DNA of 64,000 nucleotides from NCBI RefSeq assembly GCF_037126245.1, contig NZ_CP136925.1, positions 2,868,001-2,932,000 of the forward strand. Direction: 5' to 3'. The DNA comes from Mangrovimonas cancribranchiae (GTDB lineage Bacteria; Bacteroidota; Bacteroidia; Flavobacteriales; Flavobacteriaceae). A program made the translations under genes and the position numbers. The notes under the pieces were generated by a model. It had not been told where the DNA came from. It searched no databases and was given only the letters and a program-made list of their open reading frames with translations. Position 1 is the stretch's first letter. Every line of letters starts with the position of its first letter. This document shows, one piece after another, positions 44,582 to 53,217 of this stretch.

Positions 44582-46774
44582 CTATTCCTTATGCTTTCCT
44601 AAAAGATAAAAATCTAAATGTTTTTTAACCAAATCGGTGTCTTTTACCTTAACAACAACCTCATCTCCTAATTGATACATGTGTTTTGTTTCTCGGCCTA
44701 TAATGGCAAACTGAGATTCATCAAACTCGTAATAATCATCTTTTATGTCACGAATTCGTACCATACCTTCACATTTATTATCGATAATTTCTACATAAAT
44801 TCCCCAATCTGTTACACCAGAAATTACACCAACAAATTCTTCATTTTCATGGTCTTGCATAAAGCGTATTTGCATGTACTTGATGGAATCTCGCTCGGCT
44901 TTTGTGGCTAAATATTCCATATTACTGGAATGTTGACACTTTTCTTCGTAAATGGCTTCGTTGGCAGATTTTCCACCATCTAAGTAATGTTGTAATAAAC
45001 GATGTGCCATAACGTCTGGATAACGACGGATAGGCGATGTAAAATGACTATAATAACCAAATGCTAAACCGTAATGACCAATATTATGTGTGGTGTATTC
45101 TGCTTTACTCATACTACGTATGGTTAAAGTATCGACAAGGTTTTGTTCCTTTTTTCCCACGACATCTTTTAACAGGTTGTTTAACGATGAGGTGACACTT
45201 TTTCTATCTTTAAAATTAAGTTTATACCCAAAACGACCAACTACATTTTGTAAAGCAGCTAATTTACTGTCGTCTGGTTCGTCGTGTACACGATAAATAA
45301 AGGTTTTTTCAGGTTTTTTCTTTCCTACAAATTCGGCTACTTTTTTATTAGCCAAAAGCATAAATTCTTCAATTAATTTATTGGCATCTTTACTCGTTTT
45401 AAAGAATACACCTATTGGATTGTTGTCCTTATCTAAATTAAATTTTACTTCAACTTTATCAAATGAAATTGCTCCAGATCGCATGCGTTTACTACGCATT
45501 TTTTTTGCTAATTCGTCTAGTTTTAAAATAGCATCGGCTATATCTTGTTTTGTTTGATAAGTGTCTCCTGTTAAAGATACTTCTTTAGGAATGGTATTCG
45601 TCTTAGATTCGATAACTGCTTGAGCTTCTTCGTAAGCAAATCGGGCATCGCTATAAGTTACCGTTCTACCAAACCATTGGTCTTTTACTTCAGCTTTATC
45701 ATTGATTTTAAAAACAGCTGAAAACGTATATTTTTCTTCGTTTGGACGTAATGAACAGGCTTTGTTTGATAAAATTTCTGGTAACATAGGTACCACACGA
45801 TCTACAAGATAAACAGATGTGGCGCGTTCGTAAGCTTCGTCATCTAAAATCGTATTTGGTTGTACATAATGCGATACATCGGCAATATGAATACCTATTT
45901 CGTATAAACCATTTTCTAAGACTGTAAATGATAAAGCATCGTCAAAATCCTTGGCATCTTTTGGATCGATGGTAAAGGTTAAATCTTGACGCATATCGCG
46001 ACGTTTGGCTATTTCTTCTTTGGTAATAGACGTGTCTATTTTATTAGCATAAGCTTCCACTTCATGAGGAAAATCGTGAGGCAACCCGTATTCGGCTAAA
46101 ATAGAATGAATTTCGGTACTGTGTTCTCCTGGTTTTCCTAAAACTTGGCGTATTTTCCCGTAAGGTGAATCTGCTTTTTCTGGCCAATCTTCTAACGATA
46201 CTAAAACTTTATCGCCATCTTCTGCATTGTTGGTTTTGTTAATAGGTACAAAAATATCTTTATACATTTTTGGGCTATCTGGAATAACAAAAGCATAGTT
46301 ACTATGTAATTGTACAACACCAACATAATCGGTTTTAGCGCGTTTTAATACTTGGGTAATTTCGCCTTCTAATTTACCACGTTTTCTGCGCTTAAAGAGG
46401 TAGAATTCTACTTCGTCGCCATCTAAAGCACGATTAATATTATTTGAGGCTATAAATACATCATCTTCAAAATCTTCAGAAATAATATAACCAGATCCTT
46501 TTGAAGTGGCATCTAAAATTCCTGTATGATATTGTGTTGTTACAACAGCTTTAAATTTACCACGTTCTACTTCTTCTATGTCTTTTTTGGCTTTAAGCTG
46601 CTGAAGTTTTTTTATAATTTGGTTTCTGCTGCTGGCATCGTTTACACCAAGTTTTGCAGCTATTTGCTTGTAGTTAAAGCTTTTATTTCGTTCCTTTTTT
46701 AAAATACTAAGAATGGTATTTGTAAGGTTTGAAATTTTATTATTTGATCGTCTTCTTCGTTTCTTTCTTCCCAT
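44582..46774 (-). CDS. rnr: Ribonuclease R
   Basis: RNase R is a processive 3'-to-5' exoribonuclease that degrades structured RNA. The 730-residue protein has a basic start (KKRRRRSNNK), a winged-helix part (about 15-65: KQIAAKLGVNDASSRNQIIKKL), a cold-shock-type domain (about 70-220) and an RNB catalytic domain (about 260-590). DAKDFDDALSF holds the metal-binding Asp cluster (about 273-283) and IGIHIADVSHYVQ follows. A C-terminal S1 domain (EFVGVISGVTDWGIYVEIID) ends the protein. All parts are complete. It heads the long gene-free region at 46775-47358. Confidence 0.96.
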   Translation of the reverse strand: MGRKKRRRRSNNKISNLTNTILSILKKERNKSFNYKQIAAKLGVNDASSRNQIIKKLQQLKAKKDIEEVERGKFKAVVTTQYHTGILDATSKGSGYIISEDFEDDVFIASNNINRALDGDEVEFYLFKRRKRGKLEGEITQVLKRAKTDYVGVVQLHSNYAFVIPDSPKMYKDIFVPINKTNNAEDGDKVLVSLEDWPEKADSPYGKIRQVLGKPGEHSTEIHSILAEYGLPHDFPHEVEAYANKIDTSITKEEIAKRRDMRQDLTFTIDPKDAKDFDDALSFTVLENGLYEIGIHIADVSHYVQPNTILDDEAYERATSVYLVDRVVPMLPEILSNKACSLRPNEEKYTFSAVFKINDKAEVKDQWFGRTVTYSDARFAYEEAQAVIESKTNTIPKEVSLTGDTYQTKQDIADAILKLDELAKKMRSKRMRSGAISFDKVEVKFNLDKDNNPIGVFFKTSKDANKLIEEFMLLANKKVAEFVGKKKPEKTFIYRVHDEPDDSKLAALQNVVGRFGYKLNFKDRKSVTSSLNNLLKDVVGKKEQNLVDTLTIRSMSKAEYTTHNIGHYGLAFGYYSHFTSPIRRYPDVMAHRLLQHYLDGGKSANEAIYEEKCQHSSNMEYLATKAERDSIKYMQIRFMQDHENEEFVGVISGVTDWGIYVEIIDNKCEGMVRIRDIKDDYYEFDESQFAIIGRETKHMYQLGDEVVVKVKDTDLVKKHLDFYLLGKHKE

Positions 46775-47358
46775 CTACTTATTTCTAATTATAACAAATC
46801 TAAGCTTTAATATAGTAAGAACATTAGCTTGACAAAAAGTTTATTCACATTTAATACTATATTAATTATTCTTCTTTTAAAATTTTAAAAAAATATTAAT
46901 GATTATTATAGGGTGTTAATAGCTAGTATAACTTTTTTAAGTTTTATTTTGAAAATACATAGTTTACGTTCTGTTAATATTTAATTAACATAGGTTTTAA
47001 TTTTAACTGTTTCATTTTTAAGGGAATTTAAAATGTTATTAACAGTTGTTTACAACGTGATTTCACAATTATTTTTTGACATGTTTTTTTAAAAACGATG
47101 TTAGTAATCCACAATTTTGATGCTGAAAAGTCGTCTAAAAAAACTAGAGTTATAATTTGCTTTATTCATTCCTATTTTGCTTTGTAATTTTTTATGACTT
47201 TTAAAAATTTTTCTTTTAGAAAGAAATAAACAGTTATTAACAACTTATAAAAAATGGTTGTTAAAGTAATTAACATTATAAAAAAGTATGATAAATTAAT
47301 CTTAGGTAATGTACTTGGTTTTGTACCTTTACACCACAAAACAACACATACTAAAAAC
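46775..47358. other. 584-bp AT-rich gene-free region with DnaA-box-like nonamers
   Basis: No convincing gene is present; a 62-residue minus-strand frame at 47172-47360 lacks any known feature. On the minus strand the first bases hold the likely -7 box of rnr (46795-46802). Nonamers close to the DnaA box TTATCCACA are TTATTCACA (46841), TAATCCACA (47105) and TTATTAACA (47036 and 47234). There is also an inverted repeat TGTTAAT / ATTAACA at 46972-46990. The stretch could be an origin-like region, a regulatory region for rnr and rpiB, or only AT-rich spacer. Confidence 0.35.
46795..46802 (-). promoter_or_regulatory. Putative -7 box of rnr
   Basis: On the minus strand this is TAGATTTG, about 20 bases before the rnr ATG. 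The nearest upstream TTG is 30 bases away, which is too far for a standard -33 element. Confidence 0.4.
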
Positions 47359-47793
47359 ATGACTATTTCAATTGGAAACGACCACGCAGGAACCGACTAC
47401 AAATTTGCTGTAGTTGAACATTTAAAAAACAAAGGATTTACTGTAAATAATTATGGTACAGACACTAATGATAGTGTAGATTATCCAGATTTTGTGCATC
47501 CTGTTGCTAAAGATGTAGAAAACAAAGTTGTCGATTTTGGTATTATTATCTGCGGAAGTGGTAATGGTGCTAATATGACAGCTAATAAACATCAAGGTGT
47601 GCGTTCGGCACTTTGTTGGAACAAGGAAATTGTTGCTTTAGCAAGACAACATAATAATGCTAATATTTTAAGTATTCCAGCAAGATTTACTGCTTTACCA
47701 CAAGTTTTAGAAATGGTTGATACGTTTTTAGAAACTGCTTTTGAAGGCGGACGACACGAAAACCGTATAAATAAAATACCTGTTTCGTGCTAA
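47359..47793 (+). CDS. rpiB: Ribose-5-phosphate isomerase B
   Basis: RpiB interconverts ribose 5-phosphate and ribulose 5-phosphate in the pentose phosphate pathway. The sequence starts at ATG 47359, MTISIGNDHAGTDYKFAVVEHL, the standard N-terminus. A longer frame from 47254 would add 35 residues with no family match. The active-site Cys is in IIICGSGNGANMTANKHQGVRSALCW (about residues 63-88), and NNANILSIPARFTA follows. The 144-residue length is normal. The stop is directly followed by the start of the CDF transporter gene, so the two are co-transcribed. Confidence 0.95.
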   Translation: MTISIGNDHAGTDYKFAVVEHLKNKGFTVNNYGTDTNDSVDYPDFVHPVAKDVENKVVDFGIIICGSGNGANMTANKHQGVRSALCWNKEIVALARQHNNANILSIPARFTALPQVLEMVDTFLETAFEGGRHENRINKIPVSC

Positions 47794-48708
47794 ATGGCGC
47801 ATTCTCATTCACATAACCACTCACATCATTACGATATGAAAGGTAGAAATTTAATAATTTCTATCTTATTAAATATTATTATTACTGCTGCTCAAGTTAT
47901 TGGTGGATTGGTTTCTGGAAGTTTATCTCTATTAAGTGATGCCTTGCATAATTTTAGCGATGTTTTATCTTTAATAGTTAGTTATGTAGCCTCTAAACTT
48001 TCAAAACAAAAGGCTTCTTTAAATAGAACGTTTGGGTATAAACGTGCCGAAATTTTAGCCGCATTTGTTAATGCTTCTACTTTAATAATTGTGGCTATAA
48101 TTCTTATAAAAGAAGCTTATGAACGTTTTCAAGAACCACAAGAAATTGAATCTAATCTGGTAATATGGTTATCGCTTATTGCTATTATTGGTAATGGATT
48201 TAGTGTTTTATTACTTAAAAAAAGTTCTGAAAATAACATAAATATTAAGTCGGCGTATTTACATATGCTAACCGATATGTTAGCAAGTGTTGCTGTATTG
48301 GTTGGTGGATTATTAATGAAATATTACCAACTGTTTTGGGTAGATAGTTTATTAACCTTTCTTATAGCATTATATTTAATTTATGTAGGTTACGATTTAT
48401 TAAAAACATCTACTAAAATGTTGATGTTGTTTACACCAGATCATATCGATTTAAAAGCGGTTGTTAGAACTGTTAATAAACTAGAAAAAGTAAAAAAACT
48501 GCATCATGTTCATATTTGGAATTTAAGTGATGATGAATTGCATTTAGAAGCTCATTTAGATTTACAAGAAGACATTTCTACTTCAGAATTTAATACTTTG
48601 TTAATAACTATTGAAGCCTTGCTTCACGATAAATTTAATATCAATCACATTACTATTCAACCAGAATATAAAAAGGATGACTCTAAAGATGTTATTGTTC
48701 AAGATTAA
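47794..48708 (+). CDS. CDF-family divalent-cation exporter (zinc-type)
   Basis: A 304-residue inner-membrane protein with a His-rich start (MAHSHSHNHSHHYD) and six membrane helices. Metal-site motifs of the CDF family are visible: LLSDALHNFSDVLSL in helix 2 (His-x3-Asp, about 48-62) and HMLTDMLASV in helix 5 (about 152-161). The cytosolic C-terminal domain is about 85 residues (from KAVVRTVNKLEKVKKLHHVHIWNL). The ligand set HxxxD/HxxxD points to zinc, possibly cadmium or cobalt. It starts on the base after the rpiB stop. Confidence 0.93.
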   Translation: MAHSHSHNHSHHYDMKGRNLIISILLNIIITAAQVIGGLVSGSLSLLSDALHNFSDVLSLIVSYVASKLSKQKASLNRTFGYKRAEILAAFVNASTLIIVAIILIKEAYERFQEPQEIESNLVIWLSLIAIIGNGFSVLLLKKSSENNINIKSAYLHMLTDMLASVAVLVGGLLMKYYQLFWVDSLLTFLIALYLIYVGYDLLKTSTKMLMLFTPDHIDLKAVVRTVNKLEKVKKLHHVHIWNLSDDELHLEAHLDLQEDISTSEFNTLLITIEALLHDKFNINHITIQPEYKKDDSKDVIVQD

Positions 48709-48779
48709 CTCGATTATCGAAATTTAAAATATGTTAACAAACAATAAAACCAAATATTAATATCAAACAGCTTAACAAA

Positions 48780-49601
48780 ATGAAACAAATTTACATTTTA
48801 ACCCTACTATTATTTACAATAAATCTAGTTAATGCTCAAGTATCCAAAACAGACACAAATTCTGAAACATTAGATGCATCAATAGCAACTAGAATTTTAA
48901 ACTATTCAAGTGCTGAAATATCCGGAAATATAACCAAAATTGAATTAGATTTAACACTAACTATAACTGATAACTCTGGTTGTGCACCAGGAGCATTTGG
49001 AGTTCATAATGATATTGCCGTAAGTCTTACTTCCCCTAATGGTACAGAAGTGCATATAGTACAAGATTTTGCGGGTATACTAATAGGTAGTCCACCAGTC
49101 GAAATTACATATCAAGATTTAGGTTATCCATCAATTGTTAATGAAACAGCAACATACAGTGATGATGCCACACTTTTAGCAGATGACCAAACATTTTTTG
49201 GCGCAGGAACTTGGAAACCTCACAATTCATTTAGTGCCTTTAATGGAGAAAATCCAATTGGAAACTGGACTTTAAGAGTTGCTGATGGAAGAAGTCATGG
49301 TTTCCCTGATTTTACTTGTTATTTAAATGCTACTCTTAGAATAACTACAGATACAAATTTAAGTATCAATGACTTAGATTTGAGTGACAGAATTAAAATT
49401 TACCCAAATCCATCTTCTGATTTTATTCAAATTTCTGGTTTAAATAAATCAGAAAAATATAATTTATATGATATACAAGGTAAAAAAATAAGTAATGGGA
49501 TTATCCCTGATAATAAAAAAATTGAAATCCGAAATCTTAAGAACGGTTTATACTTCTTGCAATTTGAAAATAGAGGTACAATAAAGTTAATAAAAGAGTA
49601 G
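48780..49601 (+). CDS. Secreted P-domain protein with type IX sorting signal
   Basis: The 273-residue product has a signal peptide (about 1-19, ending VNAQ). A proprotein-convertase P-domain (about 40-185) shows DLTLTITDNSGCAPGAFG, NDIAVSLTSPNGTEVHIVQDFAG and a late SFSAFNGENPIGNWTLRVADG. A C-terminal sorting domain (about 200-273: IKIYPNPSSDFIQISGL, NLYDIQGK, RNLKNGLYFLQFENRGTIKLIKE) sends it through the type IX system to the surface. Usually P-domains follow a protease domain; here none is present. Such a free P-domain could be a binding module or a remnant. Confidence 0.88.
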   Translation: MKQIYILTLLLFTINLVNAQVSKTDTNSETLDASIATRILNYSSAEISGNITKIELDLTLTITDNSGCAPGAFGVHNDIAVSLTSPNGTEVHIVQDFAGILIGSPPVEITYQDLGYPSIVNETATYSDDATLLADDQTFFGAGTWKPHNSFSAFNGENPIGNWTLRVADGRSHGFPDFTCYLNATLRITTDTNLSINDLDLSDRIKIYPNPSSDFIQISGLNKSEKYNLYDIQGKKISNGIIPDNKKIEIRNLKNGLYFLQFENRGTIKLIKE

Positions 49602-49768
49602 ACTTAAAAACAATAACGTTTTCTAGTATATAGATTATTTATAGTCAGTTTATTAAATAACTTAGGTTTTATTTGGCTTGTGACTCAACCGAAAAATAAT
49701 CACTAATTTGCACACGATTAAACATATATAAAACCGTTATCAAGTACCTTATAGTCATTTAAAATACT

Positions 49769-50212
49769 ATGCTTAAAATAACTGTAAAAGATTACGACGA
49801 ATTATCTAAAATCGAATTGTACGACACTTTACAATTACGCAGCGAGGTATTTGTTGTAGAGCAAGATTGCGTATATCAAGATATAGACGGAAAAGATCAA
49901 AAAGCGTTACATGTTTTAGGGTATAAAAACCATGTTTTGGTAGCTTATACACGGCTATTTAAACCTGGCGATTATTTTAAAGAAGCTAGTATTGGTCGTG
50001 TAGTAGTTAAGCAATCTGAAAGGGCTCATAAATATGGTTATAATATTATGGAAGCCTCTATTAATGCTATAAAAACGTATTATAATGAAACTAATATAAA
50101 AATATCGGCACAATGCTACCTTAAACAGTTTTATAATAATCTAGGATTTAAAGAAATAGGCGAGGAATATTTAGAAGATGGCATTCCTCATATTGCTATG
50201 TTAAAAACTTAA
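49769..50212 (+). CDS. elaA: GNAT-family acetyltransferase ElaA-like
   Basis: A 147-residue acetyl-CoA-dependent acyltransferase. It matches the ElaA group: LYDTLQLRSEVFVVEQDCVYQDIDGKDQKALHVLG (about 18-52), then a GRVVVKQSERAHKYGYNIMEASI stretch (about 75-97) that holds the acetyl-CoA loop, and the end HIAMLKT. The substrate is unknown. The start is ATG 49769; the gene sits alone. Its stop shares TTAA with that of the convergent OmpA gene. Confidence 0.88.
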   Translation: MLKITVKDYDELSKIELYDTLQLRSEVFVVEQDCVYQDIDGKDQKALHVLGYKNHVLVAYTRLFKPGDYFKEASIGRVVVKQSERAHKYGYNIMEASINAIKTYYNETNIKISAQCYLKQFYNNLGFKEIGEEYLEDGIPHIAMLKT

Positions 50213-51063
50213 TTTTCATTGTCTTCATCGCCAGCGTAAGTAACTAAAATTTCTACACGACGATCGAATTTTGGCTCGCCACCAAGCGGAAATTTTCTGC
50301 GCATACCTACATATTTCATTCGGCGTTTATTAACCCCTCTTTTTGCTAAATAATCGTAAATATATTTGGCTCTAGCAACAGATAAATTACGTTTTCGTGT
50401 TTTTCTATCAATAGCATCTCGGCTATATTTTGTACAACAAACATGGCCTTGGATAGTAAAATAAACGCTTTCTCTCTCTATTAGAATTTTGGCAATTTCT
50501 TCAAGAGTTTTTTCAGATTCTGGGAGTAAAATACTGTATCCTGTTTTAAATAAAATGTTTTCTAATTTTATTTTATCGCCTGCTTTTAGGTCGCCTTTTA
50601 ATTTTTCTTCGGTAGTAAGCTTTTCTTTAGGAGCTTTTAGTTTTCTTGGTGGATTGTATGGTTGAACAATAATTTCTACTTTACGGTTTAATCCTCTTAT
50701 TTTATGAATATCTTCTTCTTTAACAACTTTAAGGAGTATTTTACCTTTTCCATCAACATTGGTAATCACATTTTCATCGAATTCGTTGTTAGAAAAAATG
50801 GTTTTTATAGCATCGGCACGTTGTTGCGAAAGCACTAAATTATAATCGTCGCTACCACGATCGTCTGTAAAACCATAAATAGATACTTTTTCTATATCTA
50901 AACCCTCAATATCGAATAAAAATCCAAGTAATCTACTGTATTCTGTTTCGTTTACCTCGTATTTATCGGTTTCAAAAAATACTTCGTGAGTAAATTTTTT
51001 GTCTTGAGAAAAGCTATTTAAACATAGACTTAAGCAAACAAGTATGTATAATTTTTTAATCAT
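50209..51063 (-). CDS. Secreted protein with two tandem OmpA-like domains
   Basis: The 284-residue product has a signal peptide (about 1-19, ending SFSQ) and two OmpA C-terminal-like domains that bind peptidoglycan. The first (about 25-140) shows VFFETDKYEVNETEYSRLLGFL and YGFTDDRGSDDYNLVLSQQRADAI; the second (about 165-278) shows ILFKTGYSILLPESEKTLEEIAKIL and RNLSVARAKYIYDYLAKRGV. There is no N-terminal barrel. Tandem domains without a barrel are unusual and suggest a linker between peptidoglycan strands. It is a single gene, convergent with elaA. Confidence 0.85.
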   Translation of the reverse strand: MIKKLYILVCLSLCLNSFSQDKKFTHEVFFETDKYEVNETEYSRLLGFLFDIEGLDIEKVSIYGFTDDRGSDDYNLVLSQQRADAIKTIFSNNEFDENVITNVDGKGKILLKVVKEEDIHKIRGLNRKVEIIVQPYNPPRKLKAPKEKLTTEEKLKGDLKAGDKIKLENILFKTGYSILLPESEKTLEEIAKILIERESVYFTIQGHVCCTKYSRDAIDRKTRKRNLSVARAKYIYDYLAKRGVNKRRMKYVGMRRKFPLGGEPKFDRRVEILVTYAGDEDNEN

Positions 51064-51116
51064 TTAGAATAGAAAAATATAAAAAGTAAGTTAATTTTTT
51101 TATTAAAAATGAATTT

Positions 51117-52751
51117 TTATCTTAAATAATCGTAATAAGTTTTAATATTTGAAAGAATATGGCTTGCTTTTTTTATTTCAGGATTATGGGTTTTATAGTA
51201 ATCGTATAAGCCTTCGCGATACACGTAGCGTTTCACAATCTCATCGGTTAGTAATGATAAAATTTGCTCTTTATTTTCATTAAGTGCAATATCTTTAGAT
51301 GATTTTAAGTTGTTTAATAAGCGATTATAATCGGATTTAATATTATCGTCTAATGCTTCTTTAATGGCTTTTTCATGTACGTTATTTAAAGCTTTTTCTG
51401 TTTCGGTAACAAATGTAAAGTTGTTAGTTTTTAAGTAGCTTTTAAAGGCTTTAAAATCGGAATCGGTAAGTTTAAAGTTTTCAATATTATCTATATCATT
51501 TTTATAGTAGTAATTAGTGGCATAATCGAAAATTAAAAAGTCGTTTAGAATTTCTTGAGTAATAGCCGAGTTTTTGGTAATTGGCATTTGCTCGTCTGGT
51601 AAAATTCCGCCACCATCAAAAACAGTTCTACCATTTTTAGTTTTAAACTCGTTGTATTTGGTTTTATCTATTTTAACGGCATTTCCTTCGTTATCTCTAT
51701 TCCAGTAATCTAAAGCTTGAATACATCTTCCAGAAGGTGTGTAATAACGCGATATAGTAACTTTAAGTTGGGTACCATAGGTTAGCTTTTTTGGACGTTG
51801 TACTAAACCTTTACCAAAACTTCTAGATCCAACAATAACGGCACGATCTAAATCTTGTAACGATCCTGAAACAATTTCACTTGCCGAAGCACTTTTTCCA
51901 TTAATTAACACAACTAAAGGAATTTCGGTATCTAAGGGTTCTCTTTGGGTATAATAGGTTCTGTTAAACTTTTTTACTTTAGATTTTGTTGTAACTACCA
52001 GTTGTCCTTTTGGTACAAAAAGATTAACCACATTAACGGCTTCGTGTAATAAACCACCTGGATTGTTACGTAAATCTAAGATAATACGTTTAGCACCTTG
52101 TGCTTTTAAATCTTTAACAGCATAGGCTGTTTGCGAGGATATTTTACTATTAAATTTACTTAATACTATATAGCCTACATTATCATTAATTATTGAAAAA
52201 TATGGTACGGCATCAATTTCTATTTCTGAGTGTTTAATGGAAGCTTGGTGTTGTTTTCCTTGTCTTACATAAGTAACATTTACAGTAGAATTTGAAGTGC
52301 CTTTTAAGAGTTCTCCTGCATCGTCTTTATAATTTGCTACGGTTATATTATTTACTTTTATAATTTGGTCTCCAGCTTTTAAACCAGCTTTATCGGCAGG
52401 ATAACCTTTGTAAGGTTCTATAATAATAAGTTTATCTTTAAGTGTTCTTACTTTTGCGCCAATTCCTGTATAATCTCCAGTTTGTCTTATGCGTTCGGCT
52501 TCTACATCTTGTTCGTTATAAAATCTGGTGTACGGATCTAAATCGTTTAACATGCTTTTAATAGCTGTATCCATTAAATCTGCAGGATTGGTTTCATCAA
52601 CATAATTCATGTTGAGTTCTTTAAAAAGGGTTGTAAAAATTTCTATTTGTTTAGCAATTTCAAAGAAGTCGTTTTGAAAGGCGCTTCCAGCAAAAAATAC
52701 GGTTACTGCTAGTACTGGAATAAGTATTTTTTTCTTTAAAAATGTTTTCAT
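51117..52751 (-). CDS. S41 C-terminal processing peptidase (CtpA-like)
   Basis: A periplasmic serine protease of 544 residues with an N-terminal membrane/signal segment (about 8-26). A PDZ domain follows (about 95-165: YTGIGAKVRTLKDKLIIIEPYKGYPADKAGLKAGDQIIKVN). The S41 peptidase core (about 180-360) shows GKSASASEIVSGSLQDLDRAV, where the Ser after SA is catalytic, and GSRSFGKGLVQ, with the catalytic Lys. The C-terminal part (about 400-544) is helical. Such enzymes trim envelope proteins. It precedes no gene of the same operon except perhaps rnpA upstream (12 bp gap), which is unusual company. Confidence 0.93.
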   Translation of the reverse strand: MKTFLKKKILIPVLAVTVFFAGSAFQNDFFEIAKQIEIFTTLFKELNMNYVDETNPADLMDTAIKSMLNDLDPYTRFYNEQDVEAERIRQTGDYTGIGAKVRTLKDKLIIIEPYKGYPADKAGLKAGDQIIKVNNITVANYKDDAGELLKGTSNSTVNVTYVRQGKQHQASIKHSEIEIDAVPYFSIINDNVGYIVLSKFNSKISSQTAYAVKDLKAQGAKRIILDLRNNPGGLLHEAVNVVNLFVPKGQLVVTTKSKVKKFNRTYYTQREPLDTEIPLVVLINGKSASASEIVSGSLQDLDRAVIVGSRSFGKGLVQRPKKLTYGTQLKVTISRYYTPSGRCIQALDYWNRDNEGNAVKIDKTKYNEFKTKNGRTVFDGGGILPDEQMPITKNSAITQEILNDFLIFDYATNYYYKNDIDNIENFKLTDSDFKAFKSYLKTNNFTFVTETEKALNNVHEKAIKEALDDNIKSDYNRLLNNLKSSKDIALNENKEQILSLLTDEIVKRYVYREGLYDYYKTHNPEIKKASHILSNIKTYYDYLR

Positions 52752-52762
52752 AAGAACTTAAG

Positions 52763-53137
52763 TTAAAGCTTAGTTTTGGCTATAAATTTTTCAAACAATT
52801 GCTGTGTTTTATGGTTTACTTCATCAAATGTTGTGCCTTGTTTACCAATGTACAAAATCATAAACGCATATTGTGTTTCTATGTTGTTAAAATAAGTCGC
52901 TTTATTTAAACGGTAGGATTCTCGTAATAATCGTTTTATATGATTTCTATCAACGGCATTTTTAAAATGTCTTTTAGAAACCGATACGCCTACTTTTAAT
53001 TTATGTGAAGTATTAAAGGAGGTTTCTAAATACACGAGTCGTAATGGATATGCAGAAACACTTTTTCCTTCTGAAAACAGTTTAGAAATAAGTATTTTAC
53101 TTTTAAGTTTTTCGGTTTTATTAAAGGTTCTATCCAT
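52763..53137 (-). CDS. rnpA: Ribonuclease P protein component
   Basis: RnpA is the small protein partner of the RNA subunit that trims tRNA 5' ends. The signature is DRNHIKRLLRESYRLNKA (about residues 63-80), preceded by GVSVSKRHFKNAV. The 124-residue basic protein has the usual length. In many bacteria rnpA stands next to rpmH near the origin, but here it is followed by the S41 protease gene (12 bp) and no rpmH is nearby. The start is ATG 53137. No rnpB was recognised in the window. Confidence 0.93.
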   Translation of the reverse strand: MDRTFNKTEKLKSKILISKLFSEGKSVSAYPLRLVYLETSFNTSHKLKVGVSVSKRHFKNAVDRNHIKRLLRESYRLNKATYFNNIETQYAFMILYIGKQGTTFDEVNHKTQQLFEKFIAKTKL

Positions 53138-53164
53138 TTAGTAAAGGTAATAATCAGAAATAAA

Positions 53165-53196
53165 AAAACCACTCAATAAATGTATTGAATGGTTTT
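53165..53196 (-). terminator. Terminator of the M1 peptidase gene
   Basis: A 14-bp hairpin (AAAACCACTCAATA / TATTGAATGGTTTT, one G-U pair) with a 4-base loop. On the minus strand it ends in a T-run. It lies about 20 bp after the M1 gene stop. Confidence 0.85.
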
Positions 53197-53217
53197 AGTG
53201 TGTTTTTATTTAATTAC

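Noticed and set aside
47254-47358. 35-residue extension of rpiB
   Set aside because: The family N-terminus begins at MTISIGNDHAG; the upstream residues show no conservation and the DNA looks non-coding.
47172-47360. 62-residue minus-strand frame in the long gap
   Set aside because: No signal, no recognisable motif, and overlaps the rpiB start on the other strand.
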